Assembly: GCA_012522435.1 (NCBI GenBank)
Contig: JAAYKK010000070.1
Location: 1 to 45,565 of the forward strand
Direction of reading: 5' to 3'
Source of the DNA: Clostridiaceae bacterium
GTDB lineage: Bacteria > Bacillota > Clostridia > Saccharofermentanales > DTU023
DNA length: 45,565 bases
Part shown: one piece after another, positions 34,317-42,145 of the stretch
Layout: each line of letters starts with the position of its first letter
How positions within the stretch are numbered: position 1 is the stretch's first letter
The notes under the pieces: generated by a model
Database searches by the model: none
Told to the model about the DNA's origin: nothing
Seen by the model: the letters and a program-made list of their open reading frames with translations, nothing else
Made by a program: the position numbers and the translations under genes

Positions 34317-34317
34317 T
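34312..34317 (+). promoter_or_regulatory. -10 element for tRNA-Arg
   Basis: TATAAT overlaps the stop codon of the Gfo/Idh gene and would start transcription around 34324, just before the tRNA 5' end at 34328. The -35 at 17 bases (TGAAGA) is weak. It would give the tRNA its own promoter inside the operon. Confidence 0.45.
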
Positions 34318-34327
34318 TAAAACATAT

Positions 34328-34404
34328 GTCTCCGTAGCTCAGCCGGATAGAGCATTCGCCTCCTAAGCGAAAGGCCGTGAGTTCGAATCTCGCCGGGGAC
34401 ACCA
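34328..34404 (+). tRNA. tRNA-Arg (anticodon CCU)
   Basis: A complete cloverleaf: acceptor stem GTCTCCG/CGGGGAC with one G-T wobble, D arm with TAGCTCAGCCGGATAGAGC, anticodon arm TTCGC-CTCCTAA-GCGAA with anticodon CCT, T arm GTGAG-TTCGAAT-CTCGC, discriminator A and encoded CCA (34402-34404). It reads AGG codons. It lies 11 bases after the Gfo/Idh gene and 24 bases before the isomerase gene, with no terminator, so it is probably cut out of a longer transcript. Confidence 0.97.
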
Positions 34405-34428
34405 ATTTAATTATGATTAGGTGATTAT

Positions 34429-35352
34429 ATGAAATTAGCTATTAAAACTTGTACTTTAGATTTACCTTATCTTGAAATGTTAGATTTTTGTGTAGATCAA
34501 GATGTCGGGTTAATTGAACTCGGTACTGGGAATTGGTCAAGTGCACCACACCTTGATTTAGATCAGCTACTTTCATCAGAAGCTACCTTAAACCAATGGC
34601 TTTCAGAACAGGAAAAACGAAATATAAAAGTTTGTGCTTTGAATTGTTCGGGCAATCCTTTGGCTTATGAAGAGGATTTGGTGGTAACATATAAAACTTT
34701 TCAATTGGCCGAAAAGATAGGGGTCAAAAAGATAGTCATGATGAGCGGTCTTCCGCCCGGGCACAAAAATGATCGGACACCCGCTTGGATTACAACTAGT
34801 TGGCCACCGGAAACACAAGATATATTAGAGTATCAATGGAATGAAGTTGCAATTCCTGTATGGGGGGAAATTATTAAAAAGGCCAAAAACCATGGCATAG
34901 AAAAGATAGCTCTAGAGAATCATGGTATGCAATTGGTCTACAATCCTGAAACTTTATTCAAATTAAGATCTGAAATAGGCCCGATGGTCGGTATGAATCT
35001 TGACCCTTCACATTTATTCTGGATGGGCAGCAATCCGATAGATGCCGTAAGAATCTTGGGAGAGCAAAATGCAATTTATTTTGTTCATGGCAAAGATGCC
35101 AGAATAGAAGTAAGAAATAATGCGCCCAATGGTGTTTTGGATACAAAGCCAATTGAGCGTTTCAAAGAAAGATCTTGGAATTATGTTGCTGTCGGTGCCG
35201 GACATGACCAACAATGGTGGCATGAGTTTGTTTCAATACTTCGCATGTATGGCTATGATGATATCATCTCATTGGAGATGGAAGATTTAACGATGTCGTC
35301 CTATTCCGGACATTTGATTTCTTTAGAAACATTAAGAAAAGCAATAAGATAA
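34429..35352 (+). CDS. Sugar phosphate isomerase/epimerase family TIM barrel
   Basis: A 307-aa xylose-isomerase-like (AP endonuclease 2 fold) protein. Strand-end motifs with metal ligands are visible: GLIELGTGNW, IALENHGMQLV (glutamate), GMNLDPSHLFWMG (aspartate and histidine), YFVHGKDARI (histidine) and ISLEMEDLTM (glutamate). The family includes inosose dehydratase IolE, hydroxypyruvate isomerase and 3-keto-sugar isomerases. Together with the upstream Gfo/Idh enzyme it suggests oxidation to a keto-sugar followed by isomerisation or dehydration. No RBS of AGGAGG type is obvious; GATTAGGTGATTAT precedes the ATG. Confidence 0.87.
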   Translation: MKLAIKTCTLDLPYLEMLDFCVDQDVGLIELGTGNWSSAPHLDLDQLLSSEATLNQWLSEQEKRNIKVCALNCSGNPLAYEEDLVVTYKTFQLAEKIGVKKIVMMSGLPPGHKNDRTPAWITTSWPPETQDILEYQWNEVAIPVWGEIIKKAKNHGIEKIALENHGMQLVYNPETLFKLRSEIGPMVGMNLDPSHLFWMGSNPIDAVRILGEQNAIYFVHGKDARIEVRNNAPNGVLDTKPIERFKERSWNYVAVGAGHDQQWWHEFVSILRMYGYDDIISLEMEDLTMSSYSGHLISLETLRKAIR

Positions 35353-35374
35353 TGATAATAAATGGTGAGGATTT

Positions 35375-35689
35375 ATGGACAATTTTGAATTAATAAAAAA
35401 GATTAGTGAAATGGATGTTGAACAAGCTTTTGAGATCATAAAGTCGAAACAAGGTTTTTCTCAATATACGAAATCTGAAGCTCCTTATTTTATGCAACCT
35501 GAAGGTAGGATATATACATTATATGAACATGATTTCCTCTTTTCTTCGGGGGATATCATTACTTATACAGCCAAAGAAGGTACTCCGGCAGATGAAAAAG
35601 GCATATGGGACTGTTTTCGTCAAGCAGAGGATAAATGGTATCGTTGGCAAGATTCTCAATTTGTTTTGCACAATGCAAGTAAACCATAG
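35375..35689 (+). CDS. Small hypothetical protein
   Basis: A 104-aa soluble protein I do not recognise. The first third is helical and charged (MDNFELIKKISEMDVEQAFE), and the remainder is rich in aromatic residues (YTLYEHDFLF, KWYRWQDSQF) and probably beta-strand. It has no cysteine cluster or membrane segment. GTGAGGATTT precedes the ATG, and the gene follows the isomerase gene by 22 bases, so it is probably cotranscribed. Codon use looks like the neighbours, supporting a real gene. No function can be assigned. Confidence 0.65.
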   Translation: MDNFELIKKISEMDVEQAFEIIKSKQGFSQYTKSEAPYFMQPEGRIYTLYEHDFLFSSGDIITYTAKEGTPADEKGIWDCFRQAEDKWYRWQDSQFVLHNASKP

Positions 35690-35737
35690 TGATTGATTTG
35701 AGCTTGTAAAATGATTAATTTGTTGAAAGAGCACTAA

Positions 35738-37012
35738 TTGCTTAATACAATTTACTTACCGACTCTGCTTGGAATAGAAGCGATGACTTCTCAGGAGCTT
35801 ATAGGCTTAGGTTATCAAAAATCTCAAATTACAGTTGATGACGGTGAACTTACTCTTAAGTTATCCTCTGAGCAGAATATGCCTGACTCCATCGCTGAAC
35901 TTAACCTAAATTTGCGTACCGCCGAGAGAGTTCTTTTAGGCTTAGCAGAATTTAAAGCGTATAACTTCGATCAATTATATGATCAGACTTTTGCTTTACC
36001 GTGGCATGAATGGATTGATTATCAATATTTTTTAGAAATTATCGGTTATTCTCGAAAATCTAAATTACATAGTGTTCCCGCATGCCAAAGTATTATTAAA
36101 AAGGCACTGACTGATAAATTGAATTTAGTCTATGGCTATCCTGACAATCAGGTACCCGAGGATTCTTCTGTGGGAAATAACAGAATTCAGTTCTCGATTA
36201 TCGATGATTTGGTTAAGATTAGACTCGATACTAGCGGTGAACCGCTGCATAAAAGGGGTTATCGTCCTATAGTTCACGAAGCGCCCTTACGAGAAACTCT
36301 GGCAGCCGCTATTTTGATGATTTCTTTTTATCAACGCAATTTAAAAAATGCAGAAGTATTATTTGATCCTTTTTGCGGCAGTGGTACATTTTTGATTGAA
36401 GCAGCGTTAATTGCAAGTGATACTGCTCCCGGAATATTAAGGAGTTTTGCAGCGGAAGACTATCGATTAGTAGGCAAAACTGCTTTTGATCAGGCTAGGG
36501 TGCAAGCTGAACATAAATCTTTGGTTTACAACTTAGATTTAATAAAAGAGCGTAGGACAGAAGATCGAATATCCGGAAAAACTCCTTCTGTAATATATCC
36601 CGGTCAGTCAGTCAGAATTTATGGCTCGGATATTTCTGGTAAATCAATTACTTTAGCTCGAGAAAATGCAGCCAGAGCTAAAGTTGAACAACTGATAGAT
36701 TTTGAGACGAAAGATATTTTTCAAATAACCAGATCGGATTTGCTGCAAAAATTGCAAACCGATCGAATCCTAATTACTACAAATCCCCCATATGGTGAGA
36801 GGATGGCTAATCTTGAACAAGCAGAACGTCTAGAAAATCAGGTAAGGCAATTGTGTCTGACAGAAGACGGCAAATTGGCACGTGGGATGAGGCTATCTCT
36901 TCTAACAGCGGATGATGAGTTTGAAACTTTGATGGGATTCAAAGCTGATCGCCGGAGGAAACTTTATAATGGCGGAATTCGCTGTACTTTGTATCATTAC
37001 TTCAAGTTTTGA
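35738..37012 (+). CDS. THUMP-domain class I SAM-dependent RNA methyltransferase (RlmL/YpsC-like)
   Basis: A 424-aa methyltransferase. The N-terminal part (about 1-160) resembles the ferredoxin-like/THUMP RNA-binding region (LPTLLGIEAMTSQELIGLGY), and DTSGEPLHKRGYR is a family linker. The catalytic domain has motif I FDPFCGSGTFLIEAALIA and the target-base motif TTNPPYGERM, typical of N2-guanine rRNA methyltransferases such as RlmL N-terminal half and YpsC. The start is TTG at 35738, with only a weak AAAGAG upstream, but the sequence begins at the expected family N-terminus. Likely substrate is 23S rRNA, by homology. Confidence 0.88.
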   Translation: MLNTIYLPTLLGIEAMTSQELIGLGYQKSQITVDDGELTLKLSSEQNMPDSIAELNLNLRTAERVLLGLAEFKAYNFDQLYDQTFALPWHEWIDYQYFLEIIGYSRKSKLHSVPACQSIIKKALTDKLNLVYGYPDNQVPEDSSVGNNRIQFSIIDDLVKIRLDTSGEPLHKRGYRPIVHEAPLRETLAAAILMISFYQRNLKNAEVLFDPFCGSGTFLIEAALIASDTAPGILRSFAAEDYRLVGKTAFDQARVQAEHKSLVYNLDLIKERRTEDRISGKTPSVIYPGQSVRIYGSDISGKSITLARENAARAKVEQLIDFETKDIFQITRSDLLQKLQTDRILITTNPPYGERMANLEQAERLENQVRQLCLTEDGKLARGMRLSLLTADDEFETLMGFKADRRRKLYNGGIRCTLYHYFKF

Positions 37013-37434
37013 TAGTTAAGGTCCTACTTTTTTGACAATCTTGTTGCTAGATATTTGTAAAAGCAGTGAGAACAGCATTCCGCTCACTGTATCAAAAGCA
37101 TTTCGAAAATGTTTCAATTACGTTACAAAATCAACAATTAAGATGTTAAGATGACCCTTTCTGTTGTACGTGTGCTGTGGACATCTCTAATGAATTAATA
37201 AAATAATAATTCGCTAAGTGCTTGTTAATATCGAGTTATTGCCTAAATGAAAATATATGTTTGTTTTTAGAAAAACCAATTGTATAAAAAATTATTGAGT
37301 AATAGCAATACTTTGAGAATTAATAAAACTTGAAAGGGTTGTCTTAGTAGTTATACACAAAGTTATTAACATTATTAACATTTTGGGGAGTTATTAACTT
37401 TTTATACTAACTATACACTTAGTCTGTGTTCAAC
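37013..37434. other. Long intergenic region with repeated TTATTAAC/TTATACACA motifs
   Basis: No convincing gene in this AT-rich stretch. A stem CAGTGAG/CTCACTG spans 37064-37089. The right end carries a run of related 9-mers: TTATACACA (37351), TTATTAACA (37363), TTATTAACA (37372), TTATTAACT (37391), TTATACTAA (37402) and CTATACACT (37411). TTATACACA fits the DnaA-box consensus TTATNCACA exactly and others differ by one or two bases. Regulatory or DnaA-binding function is a hypothesis. Confidence 0.5.
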
Positions 37435-37463
37435 TTGTTTATGGATAATAATTTCGTTAGAAT
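37435..37463 (+). promoter_or_regulatory. Promoter of upp
   Basis: TTGTTT (37435-37440) and TAGAAT (37458-37463) are separated by exactly 17 bases, giving a start near 37470 and a short leader with AAGGAGG before the ATG at 37496. The cluster of TTATTAAC-type repeats lies immediately upstream. The leader is too short for a riboswitch. Confidence 0.6.
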
Positions 37464-37495
37464 ATCAAAAGATGAACTACTGCAAGGAGGCTAAG

Positions 37496-38125
37496 ATGGA
37501 AAACGTCTTTATTTTTGATCATCCCTTAATCCAACATAAAATTACTTTAATGCGAGATAAAAATACCCCAACCAAGGATTTCAGAGATCTGGTTACAGAG
37601 GTCTCACGATTGATGGCTTATGAGGTTACGCGTGATCTGCCTTTGAAAACTATTGAGATTGAAACTCCGATTGCTTGGGCAAAAGCAAAAGTAATCGCCG
37701 GAAAAAACTTGGCATTAGTTCCGATTCTAAGAGCCGGTCTAGGTATGGTTGATGGAATGTTAGATCTGATTCCTATGGCAAAAGTTGGGCATATCGGTCT
37801 ATATCGTGACCCTGAAACATTGGAAGCTGTTGAATACTATTGTAAATTACCTGATGATGTTGAAAGCAGAGACGTAATACTCTTAGATCCGATGTTAGCA
37901 ACGGGTGTGTCGGCAGTAGATGCTGTTAATCAATTAAAAAAGCGTAAGATTACCTCAATCAAATTCATGTGTATTATCGCCGCTCCTGAAGGAATTGCTA
38001 ATTTGCATGAAGCCCATCCTGATGTGCCTATTTTCTGTGCCGCAAGAGATGACAGTCTTAATGAACATGCTTATATTGTTCCCGGTCTAGGTGATGCAGG
38101 AGATCGTCTATTTGGTACAAAATAG
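37496..38125 (+). CDS. upp: Uracil phosphoribosyltransferase
   Basis: Salvage enzyme converting uracil and PRPP to UMP, 209 aa. [22 protein letters not shown] is the N-terminal signature, [15 protein letters not shown] and [16 protein letters not shown] the PRPP-binding region, and [17 protein letters not shown] the uracil-binding C-terminus. I start at ATG 37496, 5 bases after AAGGAGG; the track's ATG at 37472 lies upstream of that RBS and adds seven unrelated residues. It is monocistronic and ends 32 bases from the convergent tad operon. Confidence 0.96.
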   Translation: MENVFIFDHPLIQHKITLMRDKNTPTKDFRDLVTEVSRLMAYEVTRDLPLKTIEIETPIAWAKAKVIAGKNLALVPILRAGLGMVDGMLDLIPMAKVGHIGLYRDPETLEAVEYYCKLPDDVESRDVILLDPMLATGVSAVDAVNQLKKRKITSIKFMCIIAAPEGIANLHEAHPDVPIFCAARDDSLNEHAYIVPGLGDAGDRLFGTK

Positions 38126-38157
38126 TATCTTACGATAGATAAAGAAATAGCATCTAG

Positions 38158-39252
38158 CTATTCTACATAAAAGTAAAAAGTCCGCTCGGCAAACTTCAAA
38201 CGGCATTGGTCAGGCAACAACTGGGTTTGATGTTTGTTGAGCTTTTTTCCGTCTAATGTAGTTCCATTGGCTGATCCGAGATCTTCTAAGAAATAATGGC
38301 TACCATGGCGAGAAATTCTGGCATGAAGTCTGCCCACAGATTTCTCAGGTAAAACTAAGTCACAAATTAATTTATCTCTTCCTATCAAAAATTCATCAAC
38401 CAGAATGAAAGCTCTCAATCCTTCATTTTCAGCTACTGTTCCTGGAGGGCCTTCCGAAATCATCGCTAAACGAAATAAATCATCTTGAGGATTAAGGGGT
38501 ACTGTGGTTTCAGTGGGTATGACAGTTCGAATTCTTTTGGTAAAAAACAATTGTTTTATTCTGGAGAATATATTCAACTGATTTTTCTTTTTTCTATCTT
38601 TATCAAATCTATTTCGAGAATGATTTGCTTTTGGTTTTGAATTTTTCATAGGTAATATTTGTTCGTTTAGATTCTTAGTTTCGGGTTCAATTTTTTGATA
38701 TATATTATGCAAATAATATAATGCTTCCTGATAATGAGCTTGTTTAATAAATTCATAATGAGTTGTACTAGCTTTTTTCAACTCAGGCTCTTTCTTTGCG
38801 ATATATTGCCAGAGATTAATTGCTTGATTATTTTTTCCTGCACCGGTTTGATTGATCATGCAATTCTCCGGCAAGGTTAACCATTTGATTTTTTCGATTT
38901 CGAATTTTTGATGATAACAAATAATTAATTCAGGTTTGATTAATTGAAGATTTGGTTTAAGCATCAAACTTTGTAAAGTTAACAAATTATCTGTTAAGAG
39001 CATTAATAATTTTAGAAAAAATCTATGTTTATGTATGACGCTTATTTCTTGAAATTGATTATCTAGCAGGATGTTTGTCAAGAAAAGTTGTTGTTCAGAT
39101 ACATTAATTAAGAGATAATTTTTGTTTTGTTGTTGATCAAAAATTTTTATTTGTTCCAAGGAAAAATCTAAGTTCAGCTCAATCAAGTGCAAAAGATTTG
39201 ACTCTTGCACTTGATTGAGATCTGAAAGTTTCAGTTGGAGATATTTGATCAT
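38158..39252 (-). CDS. FHA domain protein of the tad locus (DUF6382-FHA type)
   Basis: A 364-aa protein. The N-terminal part (about 1-185) is a leucine-rich soluble domain that I recall as DUF6382 in Firmicutes tad loci. A basic linker (about 200-240, many K/R/N) follows. The C-terminal FHA phosphothreonine-binding domain (about 285-364) has FLIGRDK, KSVGRLHARI and EDLGSANGTTLDGKKL, with the key Arg, Ser/Gly and Asn residues. It is the last gene of the pilus operon, 7 bases after the pilin. It probably links pilus assembly to Ser/Thr phosphorylation; the N-terminal assignment is from memory. Confidence 0.8.
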   Translation of the reverse strand: MIKYLQLKLSDLNQVQESNLLHLIELNLDFSLEQIKIFDQQQNKNYLLINVSEQQLFLTNILLDNQFQEISVIHKHRFFLKLLMLLTDNLLTLQSLMLKPNLQLIKPELIICYHQKFEIEKIKWLTLPENCMINQTGAGKNNQAINLWQYIAKKEPELKKASTTHYEFIKQAHYQEALYYLHNIYQKIEPETKNLNEQILPMKNSKPKANHSRNRFDKDRKKKNQLNIFSRIKQLFFTKRIRTVIPTETTVPLNPQDDLFRLAMISEGPPGTVAENEGLRAFILVDEFLIGRDKLICDLVLPEKSVGRLHARISRHGSHYFLEDLGSANGTTLDGKKLNKHQTQLLPDQCRLKFAERTFYFYVE

Positions 39253-39259
39253 CTTTATC

Positions 39260-39442
39260 CTAATAGCTTATACCGTCAATTATTGAATAGTCGAATACTT
39301 TGTTAATTAGACTTTGAGCAAAACTTGATAATTGTGCTCTGAAGATTAAGGCCACAGTGACTAAGACAGCGATTATTAAAACAATTTCTAATGTACCTAG
39401 ACCGCTTTCATCAGTGATCTTTTTTTTGATGTTTTTTAACAT
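39260..39442 (-). CDS. Flp1-like type IVb pilin
   Basis: A 60-aa prepilin. After a basic leader (MLKNIKKKITDESG) comes the processing site G-LGTLE, with glutamate at +5, and a hydrophobic helix EIVLIIAVLVTVALIF, exactly the pattern of Flp1-type pilins. I start at ATG 39442, preceded by GAGAGG about 10 bases upstream; the track's ATG at 39475 adds 11 residues with no RBS of its own. It would be cleaved by a TadV/CpaA peptidase not encoded in this window. The gene lies 12 bases after the TadBC fusion gene. Confidence 0.88.
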   Translation of the reverse strand: MLKNIKKKITDESGLGTLEIVLIIAVLVTVALIFRAQLSSFAQSLINKVFDYSIIDGISY

Positions 39443-39487
39443 TGTGATTAAACCTCTCTTTCGTATTAATTCCATAAATTTTCGTTG

Positions 39488-40999
39488 CTATATTTGCATG
39501 CTACTTAGACTAGCGATAGCAGGTAGCATTGCCATTATGATTACGATGAACAAATCAATTGCCATCGGAAACAGTAAACCCATATTCTGTGTTTGTAACC
39601 GACGTCGCATGGCATTACGATACAATTGCCAGCTGGCGTTCGCCTGTAAATCTAGAATGTCCAATATTTCTTGTCCGCCATCTCTGTCATAGCGGGCCAT
39701 TAGTTGTAGCACGGAGGCAATTTCTTCCTGAGGTAGATTATCCGTAATTTGCAATAAGGCAAATGAAGCAGTTTCTCCTAAACTTAACATCTGTTTTATG
39801 TTGTCCAAATCGGATTTTAATTGAGAATTAATATTATGGCGATATGACTCGATCATTAATCTGAGACTACGATCAAGACTGATACCACTACGTAATAGAA
39901 TGACCATTGAATTTAAGAAATTAGGATATTCAATTCTGATTTGTTGTTTTAATTTATTTTCTCGCTGTATGAGATCAAGATCCGGAATAAACCAGGTAAA
40001 TAATAGGATTACAGATAATAAAGACCAAGCTATGATTTCTAAAATACATAGTATTCCACTAATCAAGCCAACTATTATTATCAAAATGATCTTACGTTTA
40101 ATATAAAGTAACCATGCGTTAGGCTTATCATGAGATAGAATTCTTAAAGTGTTGGCCAGGCGATAACCAAAAAAGCTCGGTGTATGTATTAAAGTAAATT
40201 GAGCACAAGCTGAAATGATTTTCGATTTCGGTTTTTGCCCCTTTAATTTAAGAAAAACATCTTTTTCTTTGAAGTTTTCCGGATTTTGAGCAAGAACAAT
40301 TAAGGTCCAAGCAATTGCTACCTGAGAGACTACAAAAATGATTGCTAAGAGTGGTTTACTCCAGCTTACATCGGCTAATGAACCGGCATAAGAGGAACTG
40401 TTTTTGATTAAAACCAATGAAAATAAAAAAGGCAAAAACATTAAAACTATTGCTTCGCTGTTTTGTGCGTTTTGTTCGGCAGAGATATCTTTTTGCATTT
40501 GGATCTCTGCATTCAAAGTTCGATGTGTTTGTTTTACATAAATATCTAAACGACCTCCGTAATGATTAAGATAAGGCAATACATCAAAAAAAGATTCACT
40601 TGTTTTGCAGTTGAATTGTTCTTTTAAGATTCTGAGGCATCGTTCTAAATTAAGTTGAGCCTGCATGCCTTGGTTTAATTGTTTTAAACATTTTGCCAAA
40701 GTGCTTTTTCGTCCGAGTTCGTCTGCTAAACGCTCAGAAGCTTCAAGCAACGATGATTCTAGAGTGTGTCCGGCTGACAAACGACTGCTCAAATATTCTA
40801 AAAGAATTTTATATTGTTCTATTTTGACTGAAGCTGTTCGACCACTCATAAATTTGCTCAGACCGAAACCGATAATTATTGTTGAGATCCCTAAAATAAT
40901 AATTTCAAGATTTTCCAGATTGATCCAAGTCAGAGAAGTTAAATATACAAAGAACAAGGTAGGAATCAGATGTTTGATAAAATGTTTTAGCTTAGACAT
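39488..40999 (-). CDS. Tad pilus platform protein, TadB-TadC fusion
   Basis: A 503-aa inner-membrane platform protein with two type II secretion F (T2SSF) domains in one chain. The first half (residues about 65-230) has YLSSRLSAGHTLESSLLEAS; the second (about 345-500) has NSMVILLRSGISLDRSLRLMIES. Membrane segments lie near 12-48, 190-240, 300-340 and 475-500. In most tad loci these are separate genes, tadB and tadC. I see no frameshift or internal stop, so the fusion is genuine. The ATG overlaps the end of cpaF by 13 bases with GGAG upstream. Confidence 0.82.
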   Translation of the reverse strand: MSKLKHFIKHLIPTLFFVYLTSLTWINLENLEIIILGISTIIIGFGLSKFMSGRTASVKIEQYKILLEYLSSRLSAGHTLESSLLEASERLADELGRKSTLAKCLKQLNQGMQAQLNLERCLRILKEQFNCKTSESFFDVLPYLNHYGGRLDIYVKQTHRTLNAEIQMQKDISAEQNAQNSEAIVLMFLPFLFSLVLIKNSSSYAGSLADVSWSKPLLAIIFVVSQVAIAWTLIVLAQNPENFKEKDVFLKLKGQKPKSKIISACAQFTLIHTPSFFGYRLANTLRILSHDKPNAWLLYIKRKIILIIIVGLISGILCILEIIAWSLLSVILLFTWFIPDLDLIQRENKLKQQIRIEYPNFLNSMVILLRSGISLDRSLRLMIESYRHNINSQLKSDLDNIKQMLSLGETASFALLQITDNLPQEEIASVLQLMARYDRDGGQEILDILDLQANASWQLYRNAMRRRLQTQNMGLLFPMAIDLFIVIIMAMLPAIASLSSMQI

Positions 41000-42132
41000 C
41001 TTAACTCAGCTCCTTCACGAACGAATAAAGGCTCAAGCTGAAACTGCTGATTTTGATATCCTTTTATAGCAGATATTTCCTGAACGATTCTTCTTCCATC
41101 GGGTAATCTGGTCAAATGAATATTGATATCTAAAGCCGATGCAACCAGTCGTTTGATGGCATCCCAGGGTAAACTTGAGCTCATCAAAATCATTAAACTA
41201 ATTCGATCAAGCATCTCCAGACTATTGTTGCCATGACCGGTTGACATTGAACCGGGATGTCCGGTACTCATAGCTTGAATCATATCAAAAGCTTCGGCTC
41301 CTCTTATTTCTCCGACCAGAATTCGATCCGGCCTAAGTCTTAAGGATGAACGGATTAACTGTTCAAGTGTAATGGCTCCTTTGCCGTCAGGTCCGGGTTC
41401 TCTTGCTTCTAAACGAACCAAATTTGGGATATCTTGTAAATCTAATTCAATATTATCTTCAATCGTGACAACTCTTTCCTGTCGACCGATGTATGCCGAT
41501 AATGCATTAAGAAATGTAGTTTTTCCTGTACCGGTTCCTCCGGAAATAAAAACATTTCGTTTTTCGGTTACCGTTTCGATCAAAAATTCAGCAGCTTGTT
41601 GATTTATAGTTTTATGCTCGATCAAAGATTCTAAACGTGGTCTAATTCCGGTAAATCTTCTGATACTTACAACAGGTCCTTCAGGAGCGGAGGGAGGAAG
41701 TATAGCATGAATACGTGATCCATCCTCTAAACGCATTCCGTTAATTGGATTTTGTTCATTAATTAAACGATTAGACCTACCAAAAAATCTGGTTATTACA
41801 TAAGTCAGATGTTCGGGATGATCAAAGACAACCGGGGTTTTATAGATTTGACCTTCTCGTTCAATAAATACATGATTTGCTCCGTTGACCATTATTTCCG
41901 TAATTGAAGAGTCATCCAGAAAAGGTTGCAGTAAATCTAAACCGCGCATTGTGTTAAATAATTGAATGATCAAGATTCTGCGTTCGGACATGGTAAGATC
42001 TGACAGATCTTTATACTGTGCAATTAATTTTGCTAATAATTGCTTCAACTCTTTATCTGATAAACAATCAATATCGTTATGTTTGGCAACTAAATCTTCT
42101 ATAATATTTTGTCTAGCTTGATGATTTAACAT
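40987..42132 (-). CDS. Tad/CpaF pilus assembly ATPase
   Basis: Hexameric secretion ATPase of the CpaF/TadA group that powers pilus assembly, 381 aa. Walker A is ISGGTGTGKTTFLNAL, the Asp box TIEDNIELDL, Walker B RPDRILVGEIRGAEAFDM, and the His box STGHPGSMSTGHGNN. The N-terminal domain contains the MVNGANHVFIEREG motif. I start at ATG 42132, 13 bases after the upstream stop, with AAAGGA; the track's GTG at 42237 overlaps the upstream gene by 92 bases. Confidence 0.94.
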   Translation of the reverse strand: MLNHQARQNIIEDLVAKHNDIDCLSDKELKQLLAKLIAQYKDLSDLTMSERRILIIQLFNTMRGLDLLQPFLDDSSITEIMVNGANHVFIEREGQIYKTPVVFDHPEHLTYVITRFFGRSNRLINEQNPINGMRLEDGSRIHAILPPSAPEGPVVSIRRFTGIRPRLESLIEHKTINQQAAEFLIETVTEKRNVFISGGTGTGKTTFLNALSAYIGRQERVVTIEDNIELDLQDIPNLVRLEAREPGPDGKGAITLEQLIRSSLRLRPDRILVGEIRGAEAFDMIQAMSTGHPGSMSTGHGNNSLEMLDRISLMILMSSSLPWDAIKRLVASALDINIHLTRLPDGRRIVQEISAIKGYQNQQFQLEPLFVREGAELRCLS

Positions 42133-42145
42133 ACTAATTATCCTT

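Noticed and set aside
37064-37089. CAGTGAG/CTCACTG stem as a terminator for the methyltransferase gene
   Set aside because: No T-run follows the stem; kept only as a structure within the intergenic description.
37151-37198. A 15-codon reading frame (MTLSVVRVLWTSLMN) in the gap before upp
   Set aside because: No ribosome binding site in front, no regulatory codon run, and such short frames are expected by chance.
39488-40999. Frameshift or assembly error joining tadB and tadC
   Set aside because: The frame is open across the junction and the linker holds ordinary membrane segments and codon use, so a real fusion is more likely.
40665-41069. 134-aa plus-strand ORF across the TadBC/cpaF junction
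   Set aside because: Both minus-strand genes have clear family motifs in this stretch; the plus ORF has none.
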